Shown: positions 19,000 to 29,167, counted from the stretch's first letter. The stretch: 64,000 bases of DNA from Funiculus sociatus GB2-C1 (GCF_039962115.1 NZ_JAMPKJ010000029.1:1-64000); one strand, 5' to 3'. Notes: a model not told the origin generated them from the sequence alone. Program-made: numbers and translations.

Positions 19000-19641
19000 C
19001 TATTGGCAACTGTTAGCAGCATTGTTAATATCTTGCAAGCGAGCGCATAAATTTCTCAACGATGTATTATTGCCAGCAATCTCTGTAGTCGTCTCAAATT
19101 GGGGGGATTTGCGATCGAGCGCTCCTGCACTAAAAGTTTGAGCTTTAGCTTTATCAACTCCCATCGTCTTTAAGGGGCCTGAAGTTGAAAACGCATCTGC
19201 CCTGTAAACTCTAATACCCAACTTATAGCCATTTTGAGGCCTAGCTGGAAGACCGTTTCGGAAAGCCTGAATATATAAGTCTTTGTTGCTCCCGATATTA
19301 CAACCACCACCATCGAGATCGACGCAATACAAACCCGCCGCACTTGTAGGAGCAGGAACCAGCCTAAAAGACTGAGTGGTGTAAACCGGGAACCCCGGAG
19401 TAGGGGCTGGAGGGGCATTTGTGATGGCCCCTGACCGAACCCCATCAATGTATGCTCTAGCCGCATCAGCTCCCTGTTCTACCCGCTTTGCCTGAACCCG
19501 CGTTGCTACCGAAAGAACGATAACTGGTGCTACTCCCACCATCAAAATAGTCACCACCAGAATCGCCAGCAAAGATTCAATGATTGTGAAACCAGCTTGA
19601 TTAGACTGGCGAGGAATTTGCTGCTGTTTGGGTTTTATCAT
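19000..19641 (-). CDS. hpsB: hormogonium polysaccharide secretion pseudopilin HpsB
   Basis: The product has 213 residues. The leader ends AG|FTIIESLLAILVVTILMVGV, a prepilin signal with the conserved Glu at mature position 5. The mature domain begins with the helix 'RVQAKRVEQGADAARAYIDG' and includes a Cys-Gly patch, 'CVDLDGGGC'. It is the first pseudopilin after hpsA, 69 nt downstream of it, as in known hps clusters. It probably forms part of a pseudopilus linked to the type IV pilus machinery that secretes polysaccharide. Confidence 0.82.
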   Translation of the reverse strand: MIKPKQQQIPRQSNQAGFTIIESLLAILVVTILMVGVAPVIVLSVATRVQAKRVEQGADAARAYIDGVRSGAITNAPPAPTPGFPVYTTQSFRLVPAPTSAAGLYCVDLDGGGCNIGSNKDLYIQAFRNGLPARPQNGYKLGIRVYRADAFSTSGPLKTMGVDKAKAQTFSAGALDRKSPQFETTTEIAGNNTSLRNLCARLQDINNAANSCQ

Positions 19642-19710
19642 GGCTCGGTCTTAGTTGAACTAGAGTTTTGCTAGAGTCTGGAGAATATTTTTGCCTATCG
19701 CTGGCAGTAA

Positions 19711-22700
19711 TCAACCGCCTGTATTAGCGGCGCAGAAAGTACCAGGACGTTGGTCTCCGTCTATGGCAGGAGTAGTACCATTAGAAGCCAACTTAGCACA
19801 CAGTAAAGTTTGTACCCATTTGTCATCCCGACCTACTTCTCTGTAAAACTCGTTAGGATCGCCCGCAGACGGGGTTGTGAACCGTTGGGAGAATAAGTCG
19901 GGTATTTGAGACAGTAGCGCCACATCAAACCCCCAGAAACGGTTTGGTTCTACGTAGAAGGGTGAGCCACCACCAAGGTCTGGATTGCTGGGATTTATGG
20001 GACTGATGGTAGTGCTGTACAACTTTGTGTATCCAAACGGGCTTGTAGGCGGAGTTAGAGTTGTTGTTACTTCCTTAAAGGGAGCTGTGGCATAGGCACT
20101 GCGCTTGAACTGGATGAATGAACCACTGATTCGGGCAGGAATGTCAGCCTTCCAGTTCTCTAGGAATCGCACAAAGTTTTGCAGACCTCCATTTTGTTCA
20201 TTCCTGGTACCGTTACTAGGACTATCTCCTCCAGCAACCGCCAGATTAAAAATCGTGCCTGTGGAAGGTCTTTGCAGCCATAGTGAATTGTCCTTAATGC
20301 CTCCCTGAATAGGAGCAGTATCAGGATCTGTAGCAACAGGTTGATGTGTGAGCTGATATTGCAATACTGGAACCAAAAGCGGCTCAGCTTGAGCAGTAAT
20401 AGCCTTAACCTTGCCCGGTGGAATACTACCAGCAAGATTACTAAAGCCCAGGAAACGACCTCCAACAATATCGGTAGTAGTACCGATGTTAAGAAGACCT
20501 GTTCCCAGGAAGTTGCCTGCTAGTTGCTTATTAGTTCCTGTGAAAGCAAGGCCACCATTTGACACCCAGAAAATGTTATTAGGATCAACTCCTTTCAGAT
20601 TCAATGTGACATTTTGAAATGTCATGTTTCCTCCGCCACCTGTTGCTCGCAAGATAAAGATGGTTTCGGAATCGCCAGTAAGTGTAATATTGGTTCCTAA
20701 CCCTCTACCAATAGTAGGATTTGGGCCCAGATTGTAAATGTACACCTTCTCTCGTCTGGGAGCTTCTCCAGCCAGGGGAAGTTGGAAGTTTGGGTTGTCC
20801 AGTCTTCGTCTTATATTTTGCGGCGGGGGTGTCTGTGGCATAAGTGCTAAAGCATTTCTAGCAGCTGCAATACTAGGAGCAGCCGCTGAGCAGACAGCAC
20901 TAGGAGCAAGAGCAGTGACTGAATACTGATTTGACGAGCGCCCACCTGGATCTGTTAGGCAAACCGCAAAGTCCATAGCATCGTCATTGTCTATCGGAGG
21001 GTTTACAGTCGGGGTAGGCCCGTTAAGGGCTTCTGTAACAGGTCTTGCCCCTGGGATGTCGGCAATATTTGGTAACAGCAGTTCCTCACTTTCATTAGCA
21101 GGTGGCAAATAAAACAGAGGTCTGTCTTGTCTGTAGTCTCGTGTCCAGGGAGTGGTTGTTATATTGGTCGTAGTCCTAAAAGCCAAAGCATTATTATTTG
21201 GGGCTTGTCTAGGAACACTAGGAATACCACCAGTGGTGTAGGGGTACGCTTGAACTTGTCCTGTAGGATTTATGCCCAGTGGTATCGCAGTATTAAGAGA
21301 TGCTGGTGTAAGCAAAAGTCCGTTTTTGGTATCCCGTTGAAACGCAATACGGCGGGCATAGCGTTGATCGGCTGCTACTAAAGAGGGTCTGTCAGTTGTG
21401 CCTGAGCCTACTCTGTCAAATCTAGCACCAGCAATTGCTAGGAGACCAGATGCCTTAATATCTTTCTCTTGGATGGTGTCAGTTGTGTCACCGTCATTAT
21501 TAAGGTCACGTCCACTTTCGTTTACCGTGTCGGTTAAACCATTGATGCCATTAAAGTCATAACCTACTACCCAGTCGTCTGCTGTACATTCTGTCACTGG
21601 CAACTTCCGGCAGATTTCCATGACATACTCTCTGGACTGACCCCGCCGTTGAATTGGGGTGACAAAGTTGTTGAAGTAAGAACTGGGAATGTAATTAGTG
21701 TCTGGAGTATTGCTGGTGTAGGTAGCATCTACAGGTCTTCTGGCTACGAAAGCAGCATTAACGCTACCACTGTTCGTCGCTGTGACAGTGGCACCACTGC
21801 TAAGCCCATTGGTGACGAAGTTGTTGCTCAAAAAGCCGTCTTTCTTTCGTTGCGCTATGGAGCTGGGATCTCCTTGGTTGTTTCTCAGGTCATAGTCTCC
21901 CTCGTTACGGAAACCAAACCGGAAATCGTTGGAAAGTAGGCTGACAGAATCTGCAAGCACTGTTGCGGTTCGCCATAAATCACCTGTACCACAGTTAATC
22001 CCCGGTTGACCTGCACGACAAGCAAATCTGGTTTCCGGATTTTGACGACCATAGAAATAACCCTGAGCGTAGGCATTAGTTCCTAGCTGTTGGACAAACT
22101 CTTCCAGCTCTGCTCCACCTGATGTTTGGTGCTTGTTAAAGCTATTGGTAGCATCAGCTTTGACATAAGCTGGCAAGTTAGTCGCCAGGATCAAACCTTT
22201 TTCTGAACCTGGAGGAGTTACCAAAGTGTAAGCATTAGTAGGAGTCGCAGCCCCACGAGCTAGGATGCTGCCGTTGACTAACATAATTCCGTTAGGTTTT
22301 CGGGTGGGGTCTAGCTTAAAGTCAACTGGGCTTTGGCTCTTGCGTTCTGCCTCTTTTTGTTTTGGGGTATTTGTTCCAGCAGGCGTAGGCGCGCTCAAAT
22401 CCGGCAGAGCATCATCACGGGTAGCATAGATAATGCCGCTATCTGGGAGCAAAAACTCTGGTGTAGGACCGTTTGGTGCAACCAGTCCTCCAATTGTTGT
22501 TTGTCGCAGCTTGCTTAAATCCAAGACAGTGACACGGCTTTCCAGGGGCTGACGCTCTTCTAAAGGCAGGTTATAGTTCCCTAGTGCTGGGGTTATGGTA
22601 GATTGATTCGCAGCGTTTACGGCTCTAAACGATGCTAATCCCCCATTCGCATCGTCAGCGGGATTATTATCTTGCTCAATTGCTTTAATCTCACGAGAGT

Positions 22701-25377
22701 CGAGAAAACTGGTTTCGTAGATTGCTCCATCGGGGATAACAGAGGTATTACGAGGCAACGTATTGTCCGCAATTGTCAAGGCGCAAATAGTGGAATCAAG
22801 GGCAGATTGCTGAGCTAGGGTGAGAGCTGCGTTATTGGATAAGGCTGTGAGTGCATCGCGCAATGGCTCATTTACAAAACGCCCGTTAGGAAATATTAGG
22901 TTGGCTTGATAGTAGAGTCGTGACAGCACAGGAACAGCACTTGCCGGATTCTCAGCTCCGGCGACAACAGGAAATAAACCAGTAGTATTGTTTGGCGGTG
23001 CTGAAGCTGTAGGTCGTGCCGGTGGGGGTGCGTAGCTGATGCCGTTATTAGACCTGCCTGTAGTTGTTCCAGTTACACCAGGAGGTCCAGCAAAAGGTCC
23101 GGTTAGTGAGTTTTTAGCAGTTGCACTGGTGCTGGGGTCGTAGTAGCTGCTGACACAGGCAATTGGTGCTTGAGGAGCTGTAATGGTTTGAGCAGCGCTG
23201 CGTTTATAGTGATAAACTGCCGTGGCTCGCATTACCAGATCCCCTTTTCTGTCCTTGTTGTTAGCGTCGGGTGGAAACGATGAAGGAGGAAGCGAGGGAA
23301 GGCCGTTTAGATCTGTGTCTTCCCACATGGGCATTGAGTCAGGCCAGACAACTGTAAACTGTGACTCATCAACATTCAGGGTTGGTGTATAGTTGGGAAC
23401 AGTTGGTGGCGGTGGCAGGAAAGAAGCAATTGGTAGCAGAGTTGGTGGGGGCGGAGTTGGCAACATCCGGACACCCGTGTAAACTCCAGCACCAGTGACT
23501 ACACGTAGTCCGCCCCATCCATCAAGTCCTTGAACTGGGGGTTTGGCGGCGTGTTCTTCCCAGAAGCCGTCACGATCAGTGTTCCCTAAATCGGACAGAG
23601 GAACTACCTGGGTAGTACGGTAGCGCAACCTATTAGCAACGTCAGAGAAAGAATCCCACGCTGTATCAGGTTTAACTTGTTGTTTTCCTTGATCGCCCAC
23701 AAAATCGTTTAAGGTATTATCCCACCAAATAGCGGGTAGACCATTGCCAACCAAGATGCGATCGCCTAGATTGGTTTCCCTAGCATCAGATTTTTGTTTT
23801 GTTGGTTCTGTCGCTGAGGGCTTATTCCGCTCAATCGTAATACTGTTATTACTTGTTCCGCTATTTGGATCGACTGGATATATCCATTCATTAGGTGGAC
23901 GCAACGTGTCCCCAGCTCCTGCATACGTTTTGCCTGCATCGCCAGCAGTATTTTCTGCATAAGGCACGCCCCGCATCCGCAGTCTGAAGTAATTTTGTAG
24001 TGCCGCTAGGCGAATTTCTTCTTGTTTTAGTGCCGAGGCATTACCTGGAATTTTCTCTTTTACTTCCGTTGGATCGTTGACAAAAGTTGGATTAGCACCT
24101 GTCCACTTTTGCACTAAAATGTTAACTCTGTTAGCAAACGCTTGGCTGTTGTATGCCGCTTGGCTTGGCGTAGCGCCACTGACAGATTGGTCGCCTGTTC
24201 TTAAGTCTCTACGATTAACGCTACTTGGCTGAAACAAATCAACCTTAGCTGCCCTAGCTGTACTTCCATTTACACTGCCAAGAAGTATATTTCCACCTAC
24301 AGTAATTTTGCCGTTTTCTTCTTGGAAGAAACAAGATTTATAGCTGCTAACCTGATAGTATTCAACATCTCCATTAGCCACTTCCCCTGTGAAGAAGTTG
24401 CCGTTGGTTTGAATGCGTCCATTTAGCTTAATACCAGAACCAGGCGTAATCTCTAAGTCATCTTGATATACAACAGCATTGTTGCTCAGCGGAATCTGCG
24501 CCCGGTCTTGCTGGTACTCTATAGCAGAAAAGCCTTTGTTGCTCCCTGGTGGGAAAATCTGAGCATTTGCAGGTTTATTAGCCGCACTGGTAAATGGAAC
24601 AGTTGTAGCGAATACATAGAAGCTTTTCTTCAATACCGACCCAGATTTATACCAACCTGAACTGCCTACTAAACCAGCAAAGGTACCCTGTGCCGCTGCA
24701 CATTGTGGATTGGCACTACTGTCATCCTGAGGTGCAGTTCTCGCCTCTATAGGACTTCTACTAGGGTTAGCAGTTCTTAAAGATGGATTGGGAGTGCGGA
24801 AGTAAATACCGTAAAGAGTAAAGCTATCAAACCGTCCGTCGTTATCTGTATCAACCGGAAATCTCCAGGCAGTGGTTATTCTTTCATCATTGTCTAGAAC
24901 TGGAGTATTTGTTTGAATACCCCCACCATTAATGTCATACTGGACGACTAGCTGCGTCTCGTCACCCAAACTATACTTCTTGAGGTTTCCTGAGATTGCC
25001 TGATTCAGAGCCACATCTGTTGGGGTGGAGCGTGGCAGCGTCGGATCTTCAAGTAATGCCGCTATCTTGGCTTTAGCTCTGTCTAGTGCTGGGGTAGCTG
25101 CTGCCAATACTGCCTGATTCACCCTGACGTTACTGGCATTTTTAGATCGTTCAAATGATCGGAACACCATTGCAGTCGTCAGCAATATAACGACCAAAAT
25201 TACCATTGTCACCGTTGGCAAGATAAATCCAGCGTTTGCCAGATTTGCTTTTTTCCCAGTTACCAATATGCTCCGCAAGAGCCAATTCATCAGCTTTTTG
25301 GTGACAGCTTTTGCTATCTGCACCATTTCCCGGAACAGATTTTGAATGGCTTTGAGTAGCTTTTTGTGGGGTGACAT
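19711..25377 (-). CDS. hpsA: hormogonium polysaccharide biosynthesis protein HpsA
   Basis: This giant protein has 1,888 residues. A basic N-terminus leads to NAG|FILPTVTMVILVVILL at residues 48-66, a prepilin-like cut site followed by one hydrophobic helix; the rest is exported. The body is rich in Asn, Thr, Pro and Gly, has a proline-rich hinge near residue 645 and several DxDxDG-like loops ('DTDNDGRFD' at 176-184; others near 600, 690 and 1295) that could bind calcium. Length, N-terminus and the hpsB-hpsC genes after it match HpsA, required for motility-linked polysaccharide in Nostoc. It may be the tip or adhesin of the pseudopilus; that is inference. Confidence 0.88.
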   Translation of the reverse strand: MSPHKKLLKAIQNLFREMVQIAKAVTKKLMNWLLRSILVTGKKANLANAGFILPTVTMVILVVILLTTAMVFRSFERSKNASNVRVNQAVLAAATPALDRAKAKIAALLEDPTLPRSTPTDVALNQAISGNLKKYSLGDETQLVVQYDINGGGIQTNTPVLDNDERITTAWRFPVDTDNDGRFDSFTLYGIYFRTPNPSLRTANPSRSPIEARTAPQDDSSANPQCAAAQGTFAGLVGSSGWYKSGSVLKKSFYVFATTVPFTSAANKPANAQIFPPGSNKGFSAIEYQQDRAQIPLSNNAVVYQDDLEITPGSGIKLNGRIQTNGNFFTGEVANGDVEYYQVSSYKSCFFQEENGKITVGGNILLGSVNGSTARAAKVDLFQPSSVNRRDLRTGDQSVSGATPSQAAYNSQAFANRVNILVQKWTGANPTFVNDPTEVKEKIPGNASALKQEEIRLAALQNYFRLRMRGVPYAENTAGDAGKTYAGAGDTLRPPNEWIYPVDPNSGTSNNSITIERNKPSATEPTKQKSDARETNLGDRILVGNGLPAIWWDNTLNDFVGDQGKQQVKPDTAWDSFSDVANRLRYRTTQVVPLSDLGNTDRDGFWEEHAAKPPVQGLDGWGGLRVVTGAGVYTGVRMLPTPPPPTLLPIASFLPPPPTVPNYTPTLNVDESQFTVVWPDSMPMWEDTDLNGLPSLPPSSFPPDANNKDRKGDLVMRATAVYHYKRSAAQTITAPQAPIACVSSYYDPSTSATAKNSLTGPFAGPPGVTGTTTGRSNNGISYAPPPARPTASAPPNNTTGLFPVVAGAENPASAVPVLSRLYYQANLIFPNGRFVNEPLRDALTALSNNAALTLAQQSALDSTICALTIADNTLPRNTSVIPDGAIYETSFLDSREIKAIEQDNNPADDANGGLASFRAVNAANQSTITPALGNYNLPLEERQPLESRVTVLDLSKLRQTTIGGLVAPNGPTPEFLLPDSGIIYATRDDALPDLSAPTPAGTNTPKQKEAERKSQSPVDFKLDPTRKPNGIMLVNGSILARGAATPTNAYTLVTPPGSEKGLILATNLPAYVKADATNSFNKHQTSGGAELEEFVQQLGTNAYAQGYFYGRQNPETRFACRAGQPGINCGTGDLWRTATVLADSVSLLSNDFRFGFRNEGDYDLRNNQGDPSSIAQRKKDGFLSNNFVTNGLSSGATVTATNSGSVNAAFVARRPVDATYTSNTPDTNYIPSSYFNNFVTPIQRRGQSREYVMEICRKLPVTECTADDWVVGYDFNGINGLTDTVNESGRDLNNDGDTTDTIQEKDIKASGLLAIAGARFDRVGSGTTDRPSLVAADQRYARRIAFQRDTKNGLLLTPASLNTAIPLGINPTGQVQAYPYTTGGIPSVPRQAPNNNALAFRTTTNITTTPWTRDYRQDRPLFYLPPANESEELLLPNIADIPGARPVTEALNGPTPTVNPPIDNDDAMDFAVCLTDPGGRSSNQYSVTALAPSAVCSAAAPSIAAARNALALMPQTPPPQNIRRRLDNPNFQLPLAGEAPRREKVYIYNLGPNPTIGRGLGTNITLTGDSETIFILRATGGGGNMTFQNVTLNLKGVDPNNIFWVSNGGLAFTGTNKQLAGNFLGTGLLNIGTTTDIVGGRFLGFSNLAGSIPPGKVKAITAQAEPLLVPVLQYQLTHQPVATDPDTAPIQGGIKDNSLWLQRPSTGTIFNLAVAGGDSPSNGTRNEQNGGLQNFVRFLENWKADIPARISGSFIQFKRSAYATAPFKEVTTTLTPPTSPFGYTKLYSTTISPINPSNPDLGGGSPFYVEPNRFWGFDVALLSQIPDLFSQRFTTPSAGDPNEFYREVGRDDKWVQTLLCAKLASNGTTPAIDGDQRPGTFCAANTGG

Positions 25378-26005
25378 ACTTGCTTTCCTGTCAAACGTTG
25401 GATAGGGCTGAAATGAAGACTGAGGAGTAAATAATCTGCGGTAAATTAAATTTTTATAAAAGGCAGATGGGCTGAACTTCCCTAATCGCCTTGGTAAAGC
25501 TTCATCAAAACTTCATGATTTTGGCGTTCTTTTCTGTCTTAACAAGTCTAAACTTTGTTATCAACCGGGAAAGTACGCATTTAGATGTAATAAATTTTTA
25601 TTAAGTTTTTCAGTATTCTTCCGGAGCATAAATCGTCCACCAGAATTCTGAAACAGAAGTGAGGTTTGCGCTTCCCCCACAAGACTGATTTAGGGAAGAT
25701 GTATGAGTTGTCTGTGAAAGATAGCGATCACCTTAAACATAAATTAACAAACAAGGTGGGGAAATTACTGTATTTAGCATACCCACCTGTCTTAGAAAAC
25801 CTATCACCCCTCGCAAAAAAAATGGGAAGCCGCCCAACACCTAACAGAAGCAGGATAGACATCACAACGGTAGGGACGTTGGATACAAAAAGTTTTATCC
25901 CCTAGCCCCCTTGTTGAGGAGGGCTAGGGGGGAGCTAAACAATACAGTGTTGCCATCAAAATTTCTACAGAAAAAATAATCAGAGAAATTTCGAGAGTGG
26001 CTGCA
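25378..26005. other. hps promoter region and repeat-bearing gap
   Basis: This 628-nt gap holds the promoter and leader of hpsA on the minus strand. Near the rpmB end lies an inverted repeat, CCCCTAGCCC (25899-25908) and GGGCTAGGGG (25921-25930), a repeat type also hinted at near 58482. A 79-codon frame at 25666-25905 crosses this repeat, has no ribosome site and is not called. Confidence 0.45.
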
Positions 26006-26242
26006 TTAATAGTGATTTAGGTTGATTCCAGCCTCGTTCGCCATTGCTTGCAAACCCTTATGCTGTAAGGTTTTGATTGCTTTGGTGGAAAGCCGCAGTT
26101 TCACCCAGCGATTGCCTTGAGACCACCAAATCCGCTTCGATTGCAGGTTGGCTTCCTGTAGCTTCTTGGTGCGTCGGTGAGAGTGGGAAATGGCAAAGGC
26201 ATTATTCGCCTTTTTTCCGGTTAGCTGACATTTGCGCGACAT
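26006..26242 (-). CDS. rpmB: 50S ribosomal protein L28
   Basis: The product has 78 residues beginning [20 protein letters not shown], the standard L28 N-terminus with 'C.LTGK' and 'VSHS..R'. The longer frame to 26335 adds 31 residues that are not L28-like. The ATG at 26242 has a GGAG sequence about 8 nt upstream, which supports it. Only one Cys of the zinc-binding type is present, so this is probably the zinc-independent form. It stands alone, downstream of htpG and behind a hairpin terminator. Confidence 0.95.
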   Translation of the reverse strand: MSRKCQLTGKKANNAFAISHSHRRTKKLQEANLQSKRIWWSQGNRWVKLRLSTKAIKTLQHKGLQAMANEAGINLNHY

Positions 26243-26305
26243 AGAATATCTCCAGAGTGGGGTTCGGTTAAATAACCACAGAATTCGGTCTATGGCTAGA
26301 CAAAC

Positions 26306-26330
26306 AAAGTCTCGCGCAACGCGAGACTTT
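26306..26330 (-). terminator. hairpin between htpG and rpmB
   Basis: AAAGTCTCGCG and CGCGAGACTTT form a perfect 11-bp stem with a CAA loop. On the minus strand it is followed by TGTTTGT, a partial U-run. It lies 72 nt past the htpG stop and upstream of rpmB, so it most likely ends the htpG transcript. Confidence 0.6.
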
Positions 26331-26359
26331 GGCAAGATGTCTATTGTATCGAATCTCTG

Positions 26360-26382
26360 GTTCTCAGGCTAAGCTTGGGAAC
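26360..26382. repeat. degenerate copy of the GTTCCCAG palindrome
   Basis: GTTCTCAG and CTTGGGAAC face each other across 6 nt, resembling the better-preserved palindromes at 16357 and 32911. It lies just after the htpG stop. Confidence 0.4.
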
Positions 26383-26401
26383 GCGAGATGGTTGCTAGTT
26401 G

Positions 26402-28378
26402 CTAACGTTCTGTGAGACGAGTTAGCACTTGATTCGACCGTTCCACAAAGGATTTCATCCCTTCGGCATCAAATCCCTTTTGAGCCATGAGCGCCAAATC
26501 ATAAATATGTTGACAGATTAAATTAGTCAACTCACCTGTAGGCGATCGCCCTTCTTCTTGAATAATACTACCTTGACTCATTTGAGTGAGATTCTGGATC
26601 AGCGGGTGGGCAGTGTTCACTACCAGAACGTGTTCTTCGGGAAACTCAACATTTTGCTGCTGCATGAGTGCGTTCATCTCTCGCAACCGTCGCAGCACTT
26701 CTGGTAGCAGCACCATTGCGGGTGGCGTTGCTTGCAGGTCATCTGACTTCAGCGCTTCGGTGCGGATGTTAAGTTTGGGTTTGTTGAGGGCTTGCTGGAA
26801 TAGTTCTTTGATTTGTTCGCTGCGGGTTTTGTTGGTTTTAGGGTCAACAATTTCGCCGGATTTATCTTGGTCAATTAGCGTCTTGTCCAGTTCTGAGTCT
26901 ACGCGGGAGAACTTGACATCCGGATGTTCCCGTTCTAGGAAGCTGATGAAGTGGGTGTCTATGAAGGAGTCCATAAACAGGACTTCTAAACCCTGGCTTT
27001 TATGTAATTGTACGTAGGTTGCTTGGGTGACTTCATCGGTGCAGTAAAAGACGCGGTTTTCTTGGCGTTCTTTGTTGCGTTCCAGGTAGTCTTTGAGGGT
27101 GGTGTATTGGGATGTTGGATTTTGTTGTTCTCCGGAGGTTGGGGTGACTTCTTGCCAAACATCGCCTTCCTGAGATTGTACTTCGACGGCTGGGGGAGTT
27201 TCGGGAGTTGCTTGTGTAAGGTTGGCGGTGGTGCGATAGATGATGATGTCTTCGACTTGCTTTTTGAATTTGTCGTCGTTGAGGGAGCCAAATTTGACGA
27301 AGGTGCCAACATCTTGCCAGCAACGGATGTATTCTTCGCGCTGTTCGCGGTAGAGTTCTTTTAAGCGATCGCCTACTTTTTTGGCGATGTAATCTGCTAT
27401 TCTCCGGACAGTACGGTCGTTGGTTAGGGCACTGCGAGAGACGTTGAGGGGGATGTCGGTGCTATCAATGACACCTTGCAGAGGTAGCAGGAATTTGGGG
27501 ATAACTTCTTCGCAGCGATCGCTCACAAAAACCTGGTTACAGAATAGTTTAATCTGCCCTTTAGTGACATCGACATCCGGCTTCAGCTTCGGGAAGTATA
27601 GAATCCCATTGAGAATGAAGGGATAGTCAGTATTTAGATGCACCCACAGCAGCGGATCTTCTTGGAACGGGTAGAGGTAGCGGTAGAATTCTAGATAATC
27701 TTCTTTGGCCAGGTTTTGCGGCGATTCCTTCCACGGTGCCTTTTGACGATTGATTACCTCCCCATCCAGTTTGATAGATACTGGCATGAAGTCGCAGTAG
27801 GTTTTCACCAACTGACGAATCCGCATCGGTTCCAGATATTCCTGTTCTTCATCCTGAAGGGTGAGGGTAATGGTGGTACCGCGTTCAGTGCGTGGCGACT
27901 CTTCTAAAACAAAGGCTGGTGAACCATCGCAAGACCAGTGTACTGCTTGGGCTCCTGGCTGGTATGAGAGGGTATCAATCTCGACTTTTTGCGCCACCAT
28001 GAAGGAGGAGTAAAAGCCTAGTCCGAAGTGACCGATAATTTGCTGTTCGGCGCTGGCTTTATACTTTTGGATAAATTCTTCAGCGCTGGAGAAAGCAACT
28101 TGGTTGATGTACTTCTTCACCTCATCGGCTGTCATCCCGATACCGTTATCGGTTATAGATAGGGTCTTTTTGTCTTTGTCAATAGCGATGTTAATTTCTG
28201 GTTCGCCTATTTCGCCTGTGACTTCCCCAGCGAAGGAAACCATTTTAAGTTTCTGGATAGCATCGACGGCGTTGGATACCAGTTCCCGCAAGAAGATTTC
28301 GTGGTCTGTGTAGAGGGACTTCTTGATAATCGGGAAAATATTCTCGGTATGTATCGTGATTGTGCCTTGTTCCAGCAT
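26402..28378 (-). CDS. htpG: molecular chaperone HtpG (Hsp90)
   Basis: The 658-residue product is an ATP-dependent chaperone of the GHKL fold. The ATP site is complete: 'ELVSNAVDAIQKL' (about residues 32-44), 'ITDNGIGM' and 'GHFGLGFYSSFM'. The middle domain carries 'DIPLNVSRSAL' and the C-terminal domain is present. The sequence starts MLEQGTITIHTENIF as expected. It acts in the cytoplasm in folding of stress-labile proteins. I saw no CIRCE element upstream. It shares its strand with clpB, but about 4 kb of glycosyltransferase genes lie between. Confidence 0.96.
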   Translation of the reverse strand: MLEQGTITIHTENIFPIIKKSLYTDHEIFLRELVSNAVDAIQKLKMVSFAGEVTGEIGEPEINIAIDKDKKTLSITDNGIGMTADEVKKYINQVAFSSAEEFIQKYKASAEQQIIGHFGLGFYSSFMVAQKVEIDTLSYQPGAQAVHWSCDGSPAFVLEESPRTERGTTITLTLQDEEQEYLEPMRIRQLVKTYCDFMPVSIKLDGEVINRQKAPWKESPQNLAKEDYLEFYRYLYPFQEDPLLWVHLNTDYPFILNGILYFPKLKPDVDVTKGQIKLFCNQVFVSDRCEEVIPKFLLPLQGVIDSTDIPLNVSRSALTNDRTVRRIADYIAKKVGDRLKELYREQREEYIRCWQDVGTFVKFGSLNDDKFKKQVEDIIIYRTTANLTQATPETPPAVEVQSQEGDVWQEVTPTSGEQQNPTSQYTTLKDYLERNKERQENRVFYCTDEVTQATYVQLHKSQGLEVLFMDSFIDTHFISFLEREHPDVKFSRVDSELDKTLIDQDKSGEIVDPKTNKTRSEQIKELFQQALNKPKLNIRTEALKSDDLQATPPAMVLLPEVLRRLREMNALMQQQNVEFPEEHVLVVNTAHPLIQNLTQMSQGSIIQEEGRSPTGELTNLICQHIYDLALMAQKGFDAEGMKSFVERSNQVLTRLTER

Positions 28379-28525
28379 ATATATCTTGTGGTAGTTGTGT
28401 AGAAGCTTTCTAAAGATTGATTGTGAGCGATCGCAGATGCTTGTGAGAAAGGGTTTTTCCGCCCTAGGGGAATTCGGATTTCCCTACTTGCTGGTCTATA
28501 TTCGCTCAATTAAGCTTGCTGAAGG

Positions 28526-29167
28526 CTAAGTTTTAGCCTTTTTTTCCAGTACGAAAAAGTAGTGATATGGATTTAATGGATCGATAAATTCTCTTTTAAT
28601 TGTAAGACCCGCTTTTTCAATCGAGTTTACCAGACGCTGTTTCGGGTAGTCTTTCAATCCCATTTCCCAGTAGTGTTCATCCTCGGTTAAGGGCTTTTGA
28701 CTCCAGAAGCGGGGAAGGTGGAGAAAAAGATGTCTCGGCCTTTGTTTTAAAGAATATTTAAACTGAATTGACAAAAATAAACTGCGATAGGGAACCGATA
28801 TTACCAGAAACTTTTTAGTAGCCTTTGCCAGCTTTTCGAGGGCTTTTTCTGACTTGTCGTAAGGGATATGTTCTAGCACTTGAAAAAGCGCGATCACATC
28901 AAATTTATCTTCTGGCAGTGTAAAATTACTTGCTAGATCCAGAACCATGTCCGGCTTTAATTCTGCGTCAAAATCAGCGGTTGTGACGTTATATCCAAAC
29001 CGTTTAAGCAAGTCCGTGAAAAGTGAATTAAATATTCCAATTTCCAGAATATTATTTACTTGCTTTCCTAAGCCTCTGATGATACGCGCCTGATTATGGT
29101 AGCTGATGAGTCGGTCTTTTGATATGTATTCATCGCTCGGAATTTTAGACGTGTTGATGCTTGTCAT
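28526..29167 (-). CDS. class I SAM-dependent methyltransferase
   Basis: The product has 213 residues from the ATG at 29167; a TTG four codons upstream is weaker. The SAM-binding motif I is 'ILEIGIFNSLFTDLL' (about residues 40-54; IFNS replaces the usual GxG), followed by the acidic loop 'VTTADFD'. Motif IV is 'FDVIALFQVLEHIPY', typical of the Methyltransf_11/23 group. The gene is the last of a tight set (15-30 nt gaps) with two glycosyltransferases, so it may methylate a sugar or glycan. Substrate unknown. Confidence 0.8.
   Translation of the reverse strand: MTSINTSKIPSDEYISKDRLISYHNQARIIRGLGKQVNNILEIGIFNSLFTDLLKRFGYNVTTADFDAELKPDMVLDLASNFTLPEDKFDVIALFQVLEHIPYDKSEKALEKLAKATKKFLVISVPYRSLFLSIQFKYSLKQRPRHLFLHLPRFWSQKPLTEDEHYWEMGLKDYPKQRLVNSIEKAGLTIKREFIDPLNPYHYFFVLEKKAKT

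Noticed and set aside
25666-25905. 79-codon open frame between hpsA and rpmB
   Set aside because: Weak start, crosses a dispersed inverted repeat, product unlike any protein.
26402-28378. Long open frames on both strands within htpG
   Set aside because: They are shadows of a well-conserved gene; products are of low complexity or very Trp/Phe-rich.
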